DNA from: Episyrphus balteatus
Taxonomy: Eukaryota > Arthropoda > Insecta > Diptera > Syrphidae
Direction: 5' to 3'
NCBI RefSeq assembly: GCF_945859705.1
Contig: NC_079135.1
Location: 22,198,501-22,262,500 of the forward strand
DNA length: 64,000 nt
Shown here: piece by piece, positions 11,301 through 18,879 of the stretch
How positions within the stretch are numbered: position 1 is the first letter of the stretch
Layout: each line of letters starts with the position of its first letter
Notes under the pieces: model-generated
Database searches by the model: none
What the model saw: the letters and a program-made list of their open reading frames with translations, nothing else
What the model was told of the DNA's origin: nothing
Position numbers and translations under genes: made by a program

Positions 11301-12465
11301 ACAACATGACCATTCAAAGGAACAATTTGAAAAAATACAATTTAACTTTGAAGCTGTAATGAAGAAGATGAAGCAAGGCGAGAATCTACAACAACTAAGT
11401 TTCGGGTTTCTGTATGCATTCCTTATCATGGATGAGTTTGAACATTTCCAAGATGAAATAAAGCAAGGAATGTTGAAGGCATATGGCAATGGTGCTCAAC
11501 AACATATCATCACAAGTTCTCAACTTCAAGAACATCTGAATCAAATCAAACATCAGCTTCCATATGATTTAAAATTACCCGCAGAAGAGGTCAGCGAGAT
11601 ATTCAATGTCTTGGAAACGTCCGCACAGAAAACTCGAGAATACATCCTGTTCGAAATAAAAATCCCACTAGTACATCGTGAGGCCTTCACAATATTTGAA
11701 GTACACCCTTATCCAACATTACATGGTTCACGGTTTATCAGCATCGAAACAAGCTCCAAACATTTACTTCTAGGCGAATCTAGAAAAAGGTACTACAACC
11801 TTAGAGATGTTGACTTCCTGAAATGTAATCGAATAAAATCCGTCGATACAGTTTGGATATGTCCCCAGAGTCAACCAATCTTTAATATTGGGAAGCAAGC
11901 GCCTTGTGAAGTGGAGCTACTTTTAAGGAAAACAGTAATACCTGGAACCTGTATTATCAAAATCCAACGACCGTCATCTACATGGATTCAATTGAGCATG
12001 GGTAATTCGTGGCTCTATTCAGTACCAGCCGAAGAGTCAATAGAAATTGAATGTCAGAACTTCCGAAAAACACGGTTGATTAAAAATCAAGGAATTATTC
12101 AGCTGGATTCTGGTTGCCATATATATACTCCGGATGTCACGCTTGTGGCGTTTACTAAAATCCGACAGAATGTGACCTATGAAATCCCTGCAGTCAACAT
12201 AACCTTCCAACTTCCTACATTAAGTTCAAGGATTTTAAAAGACGTATCAACTACGATTGCTGTTGAGAATATTCCCAGAATGCAACCACAGTTTTTCGGT
12301 TTCCCTGTTGATATGGATTTAGATATTCACCATGTAACGCATTACGGAATGAGCATAGTGACATGGATCGTACTCATGATTGTCATCATCATAATCATAA
12401 AACTACTTCATCAATTCTGCCAACTCCCAACAAGATTTCTTCCTGCCAGCATCACGCTTCCTTAA
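5332..12465 (+). CDS. BEL/Pao Gag-Pol-Env polyprotein
   Basis: About 2377 residues from the first ATG of the frame at 5332; the frame itself is open from 5173 without an ATG. In order it shows a Gag region of the BEL DUF1759 type, Cys/His knuckles near residues 396-445, an aspartic protease with DNGS near 506, reverse transcriptase with FYMDD near 911, RNase H (YGFCDAS near 1084), an integrase HHCC zinc region near 1390-1430, and an integrase core with VGIDFLGP, YSDNGTNF and GGLWEAC between about 1460 and 1580. After a hydrophobic stretch near 1820 comes an envelope-like part with an RRKR cleavage-like site near 1928, a hydrophobic segment after it, and one membrane span near 2340-2358. The envelope part is fused in frame to Pol with no stop. 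There is no internal stop or frameshift. The family is certain; function of the env part is inferred from related insect elements. Confidence 0.95.
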   Translation: MEDLVKEQMTCGQDIVALYNHMVAASFDEKKESLMKWKQKLEQLDELFQINDLDLQEYAESYKKHDYFKGNYAGKVKNHILSGKSLLEKFFKVIGESALTPQPNQVKTVIDTELTKRFKFALREFEDAFEEYTTGIETAGSLRRIKDRCQRTCEDYFLQFGDDELTGSFYSLKDKMKELLSGTLKEKASSESLPFSIPNIELPKFSGDYTKWNTFKELFLELINSKNISKTQKMVVLKSLVIGDAAVSIANLPPSDANYDIAWSILNEKYTNKRAITTIYFKNLVDAPHVDYTVESVKHFKDNINESLQALRATKLSTEELLQALISFLLVRKMKDDLRMKFEASLKSSKDLPQVDSLLLFLEQQFYVLEAFQGPLSNGQYLEKSIRKNSDSTKPKCVMGCKTAHFTHQCNIFKYLNMKEKWQKVHMNKLCVNCLKAGHSNKTCTEDYCRICNRNHNTLLHKETELSEAKSVVANNARLEQREKEILLSTARIQVSDGQGNWINCRALLDNGSQVCFITKSLQKKLNIKSVPANATIEGIAKNISNIKERLNVCIKSKLSDYKTNLDVLVVPQIISDLPTKKVVAENLPEYIKLADPSYFIPSGIDILISAEIFYEILLPESLRLNNNKMMLQNTALGWIVSGPALIENPILFCKVASYIENSLDQKVQKFWEMQEIINEYIRFTKEEIQCEEIFEKSICRKEDGKFMVQLPFKVEKANLGNSELIAKRRFLAIERKLKKNAEISIQYHAFLREYLELGHMELVNNVEGERYYLPHHYVLKPESTSTKLRVVFDASCKTHSNTSLNDLLYTGPRLQDNLFDILLRFRKHKYVISGDIEKMFRQIWVKENDCNYQMIFWRWNPSEPIQTYRLKTVTYGTNCAPYLATKCLQMTARSATPKYPKAAAIISSDFYMDDLLTGSDSLDELKSLQYQVYSILKTHGFYLRKWSANHTDLLKSFPEEDLQISVDLNKGSLDNVKALGMFWSPSTDEIFIRSNLNTTYKISKRNILSDIAKLFDPLGLLAPVTVKAKILLQDLWKLKIDWDSSVPDEIAIPWKRFRYEMNELNKIKIPRHMLLEHSKVIELYGFCDASIKAYGAAIYIKSIDKIGNVVVKLVASKSRVAPVKILTIPRLELCAAVLLIDLMKVVIDCLKININNIFYFSDSNIVLSWLKLDPATLQVFVANRVNYVQTNCNLRNWRYVPTSVNPADIVSRGIYPSEIVNNTVWFEGPLFIKNYTAGTEDTETHLAIENLPEIKKLQIVSLVTIFNPICETIKHKNNFNFLQNVVAYILKYIHLKIKKERKVWVYYQKEALILLAKVIQRRHFPEEIKLLKSKSIVNSSSKLKTLSPFIDHKGLIRVGGRLQNSNLAFDAKHPIVLPYADDWVLMLINQLHTKHLHIGPQGLLAIIRQQFWPLQGKKLCQKVVHKCYRCFRANPREIHQFMGNLPEDRVVRTRPFLNVGIDFLGPLSIHHKIRGKRIDKAYVCVFICFATKAVHLEVASDLTAASFIGALKRFVGRRSCPLRIYSDNGTNFVGAANSLNELNVLLMDDNVSLKEFCATREIEWVNIPARSPHVGGLWEACVKSVKKHFYRSTEGIMTFEELSTLMSQIEAVLNSRPLTPLSDDPNDMQVLTPGHFLIGEPLISFRDSDENNSYKGIREHWKAVCSNTQEFWNRWSLEYLSELQKRYKWQNPSNNIQEGTLVLLKEDNVPPMCWRRGRVEKTSLGEDGLCRIVDIRTSNGVSKRSIHRVCPFPKEMFQGNNSIENVNFNEKLKNKNVEKNKCKTKDMNITNFKSDEKHVNESNSNKKCKKIKNKNCLLAILSLLLVLPQVWTFEITTLADRSGIFFENQGVAKLQKSTWSLVAFINLTTYIKRYDDVSKTILQIRWLCAEREFNQTSGYHNIQEQLRHKMISITENNKIIVGNHFTRRKRAPLSFIGAIQHALFGVMDEEHAQILEEKVKTTSKNDAYYLELLKNMSSIQDVTYNVLKKQHDHSKEQFEKIQFNFEAVMKKMKQGENLQQLSFGFLYAFLIMDEFEHFQDEIKQGMLKAYGNGAQQHIITSSQLQEHLNQIKHQLPYDLKLPAEEVSEIFNVLETSAQKTREYILFEIKIPLVHREAFTIFEVHPYPTLHGSRFISIETSSKHLLLGESRKRYYNLRDVDFLKCNRIKSVDTVWICPQSQPIFNIGKQAPCEVELLLRKTVIPGTCIIKIQRPSSTWIQLSMGNSWLYSVPAEESIEIECQNFRKTRLIKNQGIIQLDSGCHIYTPDVTLVAFTKIRQNVTYEIPAVNITFQLPTLSSRILKDVSTTIAVENIPRMQPQFFGFPVDMDLDIHHVTHYGMSIVTWIVLMIVIIIIIKLLHQFCQLPTRFLPASITLP

Positions 12466-12490
12466 ATTGACACTTGTACCATGATGTCAA

Positions 12491-12500
12491 TGGGGGGAGT
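12491..12500 (+). promoter_or_regulatory. Polypurine tract of the BEL/Pao element
   Basis: GGGGGGAG lies just before the 3' LTR, where plus-strand DNA synthesis would be primed. Confidence 0.8.
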
Positions 12501-12501
12501 A

Positions 12502-12891
12502 TGTTTAATCATATACCATAAGTACAGTTACCTATAAGAATAGTTTAGGTAGAGAAGTAAGAAAACCTATAAATAGCGACGCTGGGTCACATCCATCCCT
12601 TGCAACCATTACCATATTTACTCAGCGATTGTGTTGTTGACATACATCTGTGAGCTATATGGTGGTAATAAAGGGATGTATCGTATCTTGCGTCGTTATC
12701 TGTATGTACATTAATGTTAGTTTAGAATCCTAAGAAAACTAGTGATAAGATAATTTAAGTAGATGTTAATGTATTTGTAAAATAGAGATAAGATATAGTT
12801 ATAGAGTAGAGTAGATTTAATTTGAATAAAACAGAATACTTTGTGCTATCAAAAGAAGCGGTTGTTTTTTATTTTACTGACGATTTGTTCA
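12502..12891 (+). repeat. 3' LTR of the BEL/Pao element
   Basis: 390 bp, with no difference from the 5' LTR noticed by eye. It is followed by the right target duplication GATGC at 12892-12896. Confidence 0.95.
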
Positions 12892-12896
12892 GATGC

Positions 12897-14120
12897 TATC
12901 CACGCAAAATTTAAACCTCTACAGGAAATTCAAAGTCCCGTTATAGACTTTTTAAACAGCATTTAAATAGAGGAGAAAGTTATGGTTGATGAAGCTAGAA
13001 AATATATGTTGATATAATCTGGCCTATGATATATTATTTCAAGGTATTTTTGCATGCTTAATCGAATTAGATTAAAGACATCAAGGTTCATTATTATACA
13101 TTGTTGGTATGATAACCAAGAAAAAAAAGAGTTTTTTTTTTTCAAATATCCAAGGTGAATGGATGTTTAAAGGAGAAATGAAAAATTTGATTTCATAACT
13201 TGGAACTATATATTGCTCATAATTTTAGAATATTTTTTAATGATTTAATTATAATGAAACATCTCTTTTTTATTAACTAGATTCTGTTTTCAAAAGTAAT
13301 TTAAATTAATTTTAAATAAAGATTAACCATTAATTGTTTGTAGTTTACTTGTCTGTTCAAACGTTTTCAGATGATAGATAATTTTTAATTTCATACTAAA
13401 TAATAAAATTTTGAATTTATGTATCCTCTTCCGATAGACATTAGGATATTTTTGATATATGATTTTTGATTCTTTATTATATCTGCGCCTAAAAATATTT
13501 TTTGCACAAGGTTGTATTTTCATATATTTGGCTTCTTTTAATCTTTCAAAATTAATGAAAAAATCGTTTTAGACATAAAAAAAAAGAAAAACTATGTATG
13601 TAAAATGCTCAAATGTAGGTGTGACACTTTGATTCATAGTCTTATGACTTATTCAGCCATCGATCAAAATCAATAAAACTTGGCTTGTATTAAAGTGCAA
13701 GGTGTTCTTATAATAGCAAGTTGGTATAGATTTATTAAGATATACATTTGATTTAGTTTCAATGTACAATTAAGAACCGTGAAATATAATCTTCTTTATC
13801 AAAAATATTAACACTCTTTGTCCAAAATAAAAACACCTGCAGATTATTTGATTTTGAAATAGGAAGAATACCTCTTTTGAGCGATAAAGAGTTTTTTTTT
13901 TATTTAATATATTTCGAAGTGCAACAAAATACCATAAACGATAGAAAAATTATAGATAAACTACAAACAACCAAATAAAATAAAATTTGGAGATGCATAA
14001 TAAGAAAAAAATATACTTGATTTTTATCTACTATACGTTGAAGTGGTTTTTAAAAAATTATAAGATACGCATATCGGTATCTAAGTTTTTTTTTTTTTTA
14101 AGATAACAAAAATTTTGAGA
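12897..14120. other. AT-rich spacer upstream of the Acbp pair, no gene seen
   Basis: Very AT-rich with many homopolymers. Short open frames on the minus strand have no recognisable composition or motif. It probably includes upstream regulatory DNA of the first Acbp gene, but only the TATA box at 14128 could be identified. Confidence 0.6.
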
Positions 14121-14127
14121 ATTTTTG

Positions 14128-14135
14128 TATAAAAG
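14128..14135 (+). promoter_or_regulatory. TATA box of Acbp gene 1
   Basis: TATAAAAG, about 30 bp before an initiator-like ATCAATC near 14158-14165. A putative non-coding first exon runs from there to 14191 (ACCCGGAG before GTATGT). Its intron would be 14192-14300, ending TTTTCTTAG, and the next exon starts at 14301 and carries the ATG. The layout is inferred from splice signals only. Confidence 0.6.
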
Positions 14136-14328
14136 TATGACAAATTCTTAAAATTCTATCAATCGTTTATTTCTTTTGATAATACCCGGAGGTATGTTTA
14201 ATATATTTGGTGGTCATAAATATTTACTTTTACTTTTTAATTGGAATTATTTTATTTTTATCTCAAACTTATAACCTTTTTTTTTGTTTCATTTTCTTAG
14301 TTCTCAATCCCAACAAATTTACACCAAA

Positions 14329-14640
14329 ATGGATGTAAGTTTACCAATATTAATAGATATTTTGAATCAAAACTAATTTGTAACATTTTAATAGTTCGCT
14401 GGTGCTCAAGAAAAAGCAAAGGCTTTCACCAAGAAGCCAACTGATGAAATTTTCTTGGAATTCTATGGATTGTACAAACAAGCTACAGTTGGTGACTGCA
14501 ACATCGAGAAACCAGGTCTTTTGGATTTGAAGGCAAAGGCTAAATTCGAAGCCTGGAACAAGAACAAGGGTATGTCAGCTGATGATGCTAAGGCAGCTTA
14601 CATCAAGGCATACGAGAAGTATGCACCAATTTATGCTTAA
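14329..14640 (+). CDS. Acbp: Acyl-CoA-binding protein, copy 1 (two coding exons)
   Basis: Small cytosolic carrier of long-chain acyl-CoA esters, with one ACB domain and nothing else. The coding exons are 14329-14334 (ATG GAT) and 14395-14640. They are separated by a 60-bp intron that begins GTAAGT and ends AATAG. The product is 83 residues, close to the usual 82-90. The motif FYGLYKQATVGD holds the acyl-CoA-contacting Tyr26, Tyr29 and Lys30; Lys48, Lys50, Lys52, Trp56 and Tyr71 align with binding residues of bovine ACBP. Phe53 replaces the first tryptophan of the usual KAKW motif; Drosophila Acbp3-like proteins also vary there. The start has the context CACCAAAATGG. The length, the FTKKP motif and the YAP(K/I)YA-type end fit the fly Acbp3/4/5 group. 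Copy 2 is about 1 kb downstream on the same strand. Both are nested, antisense, in the presumed Fhos intron. Confidence 0.95.
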
Positions 14641-14684
14641 ATTTATTGATGACATAAGGAAATGGAAAATGTATTGATAACTGA

Positions 14685-14690
14685 AATAAA
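14685..14690 (+). terminator. Poly(A) signal of Acbp gene 1
   Basis: AATAAA 45 bp after the stop codon, a typical distance for a short 3' UTR. Confidence 0.75.
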
Positions 14691-15175
14691 GACACCCTAT
14701 TTTGAAAAATATTAAATTGTTTCTTTTTTCTATATTATATTGGAAGAATTTTTTTTTTAATAATTAAGTTGATACTTAAATTTATGGTCTTTTTGTGAGT
14801 CATTTAAAAAGCGATATTGAAACTATCAACCATATTATTTTATTTCTTATCAGGAGTTAACGCTTTATTACTTAGTAGTTTCTTTTAAATCCACAGGGAA
14901 ACCCTGATTTAAAGTTGCATATAAAAATGATTTTTTTTTTTAATCAAACAGTGGAGTTAGTTGTATTATTTTAATCTTAATGTTCGTAGTGGATAATAAA
15001 TTAATTTAGCTATTGGTTTTTTCGCTCATGACAATTATTTTTATGTTATCATAACCAAAATCCAACTTATCTATCAATATTTTTATTTTGTTAATAGAAC
15101 TTGAGTTTTATCTATTTTTTGTTCTATTTGTAATAAATAATAATTTCTAATCAAACTTAAGATAATCTTTTTTGC
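14691..15175. other. Spacer between the two Acbp genes
   Basis: About 485 bp of AT-rich DNA with no reading frame of interest. It must hold the 3' end of copy 1 and the promoter of copy 2. Confidence 0.6.
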
Positions 15176-15182
15176 TATATAA
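15176..15182 (+). promoter_or_regulatory. TATA box of Acbp gene 2
   Basis: TATATAA, about 30-35 bp before a plausible start region (TTATCATTTC at 15211-15220). A putative non-coding exon ends at 15238 before GTAAGT. Its intron ends near 15303 (TCTAAAG), and the following exon carries the ATG. This is the same gene layout as copy 1. Confidence 0.55.
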
Positions 15183-15328
15183 CCAAGTGCAATAGTTGCA
15201 AATTTTATTCTTATCATTTCCGCTAGTGTTGCAGGCTGGTAAGTAATATTTGAATTGCTTTTCTAACGGATTATTAAAATAGACTTTATCCTCGTCTCTA
15301 AAGGTTCATTACATTCAAAGAAAAAACT

Positions 15329-15642
15329 ATGGATGTAAGTAACAAAGTTAGTTAAGTTATATCCTTTGAATAAATTTTTAAAAATTATTAATTTAGTTCG
15401 GAACAGCATGTGAAAAGGCTAAAGCCTTCACTAAGAAACCAAGTGATGAAATCTTCTTGGAATTCTACGGACTTTACAAACAATCCACTGCTGGGGACTG
15501 TAATATTGCAAAACCAGGTGGTATTGATTTGAAAGGCAAGGCCAAATGGGATGCATGGAATAGTCGCAAGGGAATGTCTACAGATGCAGCTAAAGCAGCT
15601 TATATTCAGTGTTATCAGAAATATGCACCAACATATGCTTAA
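15329..15642 (+). CDS. Acbp: Acyl-CoA-binding protein, copy 2 (two coding exons)
   Basis: The coding exons are 15329-15334 (ATG GAT) and 15397-15642, split by a 62-bp intron from GTAAGT to TTTAG at the same place as in copy 1, after codon 2. The 83-residue product matches copy 1 at about 63 of 83 positions by eye. It keeps FYGLYKQ, the lysine row Lys48/50/52 and the standard KAKWDAW motif (Trp53, Trp56), so it has the more typical binding pocket of the two. It has Cys7, Cys37 and Cys74, while copy 1 has only Cys37. The shared intron, head-to-tail order and similarity show a tandem duplication. The role is cytosolic acyl-CoA binding, from family knowledge. Confidence 0.95.
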
Positions 15643-15678
15643 ATAGGTTAAATGCTCGTAAATTAGTACATAAATTGG

Positions 15679-15684
15679 ATTAAA
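15679..15684 (+). terminator. Possible poly(A) signal of Acbp gene 2
   Basis: ATTAAA 37 bp after the stop codon. No AATAAA is present in the next 80 bases. Confidence 0.5.
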
Positions 15685-15699
15685 AGTTGGAATTCAATT

Positions 15700-17500
15700 T
15701 GAAAATTTAAATACATTTGATTTGTTGTGACTCTTTGAATTTTGGTTCTTTTTTTTATTTAAATTCTTTAGAATATTTTGTACAAAATTATAGTCGAAGG
15801 GTTTAAGAGGTTCACACTTCATTGTCAAAACTTTTTTTTAGCAATGTGGTATTAAACGGTAGATGTTGAAAATATCTGATGCTAAAATTTGACTTTAATG
15901 CTTGAGCTGAAAAACTAGGCCTCAATTTAGTTAGGAGAAAGGTAAATCGGTGAGTAATGGGTAAGAGTAATCTTCTATTTATATAAAAAATTAGCTCCCG
16001 TGTATCTGAAAAACTTGAAATGTTGTCGGTAAATTGACTTTATATGTTTAGAAAATATTGCATTTCTTCATAAGAATATTTTTTGTATACATTTTTTTTT
16101 CGCAGTTTCCTAGGGCAAGGGAAATAGCAAGAAAGTGCCAAGGTTTAAATGAAAATTTTCGACTCACAAAACCTTAGAAATAAATAGAACGGGAAAACAA
16201 GTATAACATTCATCTCAACAACTCAAAGAAGAAAAAGATAGATCAGCTGCAATGACGTATGCAAAGCTAGAAAAGCTAAAATAAAGGGTTTAAAACTCGT
16301 TATCTATACTGCAATTTCGATCTGAAACTGAAGCAGAATCTCGTTAGTGATTTTCGTATTTTTAGTTAATACAATTTTAGTTTATTTTTTTTCGATTAAA
16401 AAAGAGCTATTGATTATAATATACCTAACATTTGATTGCGCCTATTTAAAAAGGGGCTTTAGAGACACTTAAACATATTTTTGTTGTAAAATTGTACAAA
16501 AAGTCTTCTCTGCCCCCCTAAAAGTTGTCGAAATCAAGTGAAATTTTAAAGAACAGCTTATTGCAGCATATGAATCAGAAAAGACAGACAATTTTTTTGA
16601 GACTTAAAAAAAGGCCAAAATCTACAAAAACCTAAAAGTTTACCAGAATCGAATAAAATTTTACACACAATTTTATTTTAGTACTAGTATTTAGACAGTT
16701 TAGAATTAAGTTTATTCATAATATTTCGTGAACTAGAACAAAAAGTACAACTAACTTCGATAAGTTGAACTCTAGGCGAACTAGGCTTTTATAATTTTTT
16801 GACAATTTTTCTTACTTACAAAATATATACAAATTCAAATAAATATGATTTTCAAATAAATATTAAAACAAAATTTCTTTGTACATTCCTCATTAAATTG
16901 TACCTACTTGTACGTTTTTCAGAAGAAGTTTAAACTTCAGTTCGGACCGACCCGATTACATAGCTTTGTACACAAGTAAATTTAAAGTAACAAAGTCAGT
17001 CCTCTATTACATTTCATGAAATATGCTAAATGGCTCCGAGATGTACGTTTTACCACTAATGTACAACATGTTAAATTTCGATTTCCTATTATATTTTTTT
17101 TAGAAATCATAGAAGGATCAGTAAGGGTCAACCTTCTATTTATGAGCTATAGAAGATTTCTTTAAGATATTCAAAGTTTAAATCCAATGGGTCACTGTGG
17201 CGTATGTGTAACTTTTAACTAAGTTTCTACAGAAGGTATTTTGAAAAGTGTCTTGGAAAGAATGTCGATTGGAAAAAAAACATAAGAGCTTTCATTTCAT
17301 TGATTAATATAAGTGATATAAAACTAAAGCGTGTATGTTGAAAAAACAAAACACCATCTGCGGGGTCTAATTTTCACTTGAAGTGCGAAGTACTAATTTT
17401 ATAAAAAAAAAAAATAGCTCTAAATATAAGCACAAACTATTAAAATGAGGATTAAATCTCATTTCTACTCGATAGACACTAAACAATTTAACGAAGTGCA
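15700..17500. other. AT-rich intronic DNA, no gene seen
   Basis: No coding frame or long repeat recognised apart from the dispersed word at 17191-17212. Confidence 0.6.
17191..17212 (+). repeat. Dispersed word GTCACTGTGGCGTATGTGTA, copy B
   Basis: Perfect copy of the consensus, followed by ACTTTTAAC. See the finding on this family. Confidence 0.75.
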
Positions 17501-17504
17501 TAAC

Positions 17505-18212
17505 TTGTCCGCTGATTATATGTTAAATCATATTACATTAAAATGAATATAACGTCATCTATGGGCTAAAGTCATTTACTGTTTACGTCCGTCGGTCTGT
17601 GCATGTGTGCGTCTATGCGTCCGTGCGTCTGTGCGTCCATCTGTACATCGAGCTATGGCCTAAACGGATGGATGGATTTGCTTGAAACTTGGTACAGATG
17701 CTTTTTACGTTATTCCCTAGACCAGTTTTTTTTTTTATTTTTTTAATATCTCCTTTTTAACGCATATCACCCATATAACGTTTTCGAGGTATTGCAATTT
17801 TCTCGAAAACGGCTTTAACGATTTTGAATAAATTTGGTATACGTAATAGATTATTGATTCTAACAGAAATGCGTTATTAGTTTTTCTCAAAAAATTCGGA
17901 GAACGGAAATATGGCGTTGCCGTTTTTCAGAAATTGACATATTTTTTAAATTCATATATTTCATCAAAGCATAAGTCAATTTTATTAAAAATTTACAGAC
18001 GTCATTTTGAAGTATAAAATGGAAAAAAAAATATTTTTGAAAACATTTTTGAAAAAAAAAAATTTTTTATTTAATTCTTAAACTTTCGATTTTTTTTTTT
18101 TATTTTTTTTCTCGACACTAAACAAAATTTTAAATTTCCAATAGATATTTAAGATAAAGATACTGTGAACTACAAGAGCAAGTACGTGCGACCCAGTCGT
18201 GCATTTTATTTT
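17505..18212 (+). repeat. Dispersed repeat with GTCCGTGCGTCTGTGCGTCC core, copy 1
   Basis: It starts with CCGCTGATTATA and passes through a GCGTCTGTGCGTCC-type minisatellite near 17590-17640. Next comes CTAAACGGATGGATGGATTT, and it ends near 18210 with AAGAGCAAGTACGTGCGA and CAGTCGTGCATTTTATTT. A second copy with the same core and end lies at 48680-49154. Related left ends are at 62256-62330 (plus) and 25356-25420 (minus). No protein is encoded. Confidence 0.75.
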
Positions 18213-18674
18213 TTTTTTTGTGGAACAAAGACTTTTTAAATACTTTATCAAAAGCTTATAACTCCAAAAATTCAATTTAAATTGACAGAGTTTGATAACC
18301 AAAACTCGATTTCTCCAAAATCAAGCTCTAAAAAAAAATTGTTAAACAAGAAAATATTCTTATCTTATTATTCATTTTATAAAAATTGTATAAGTCATAT
18401 CCAACTTGTTTCTTTAAATGAAAATTAAGGGTTAAGAGGTTAAGACGTTTCTAGAAATCATCGGAACCTAAATTGACTGCTTGCAAAAAAAAGCTATACT
18501 TAAATTTACATTAGTTATGAATTCGAAGTTTTCAACTTAAAAGTTTTCTCTATAAAAGTGAACACATGATCCGCTAGTTCAATGTTAGTATATTATAATC
18601 CTACCACAAAAAAAATTACACTTACGAAAAGGTCAAGTAATAACTATATATTTTGTAAAAATTTTGTGTCTTAC

Positions 18675-18879
18675 CTTGAAATATCTCCTTTGCTCTTGCT
18701 CTTAGCAAGTCCTTCTTTGGCTTTTGATATCAGTCCAGTCATATCGCCGACAATGCGATTTTGTAATTTATCCTCTTGTGTTGGACTCATTGGCATATTA
18801 CTGAGTTTTGTTGTCAAATCTTTGACAGTATGATCTCTTTTCAATTGCAGCAGGAGTCTTTTTTCTTCATTGTCTGATT
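18675..18879 (-). CDS. Fhos: Fhos exon: last exon visible in the window
   Basis: 205 nt between acceptor TTATTCATAG and donor GTAAGACA. It enters in phase 1 and leaves in phase 2. It encodes ESDNEEKRLLLQLKRDHTVK and a lysine-rich end (AKEGLAKSKSKGDIS), a charged segment between the proline-rich part and FH2. The open phase requires a further exon to the left; none was found in 1-18674, so the intron exceeds 18.6 kb. Confidence 0.88.

Larger units (their letters stand above)
4718..12891 (+). mobile_element. BEL/Pao LTR retrotransposon, roo-like, full length
   Basis: A complete 8174-bp LTR element. Both LTRs are 390 bp, begin TG and end CA, and look identical by eye. The flanks carry a 5-bp target duplication, GATGC, at 4713-4717 and 12892-12896. 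One unbroken frame encodes Gag, protease, reverse transcriptase, RNase H, integrase and an envelope-like C-terminus. This single-frame layout is known from Drosophila roo. It lies antisense to Fhos inside the presumed long intron. Identical LTRs plus an intact frame indicate a recent insertion; whether it is still active cannot be judged. Confidence 0.95.
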
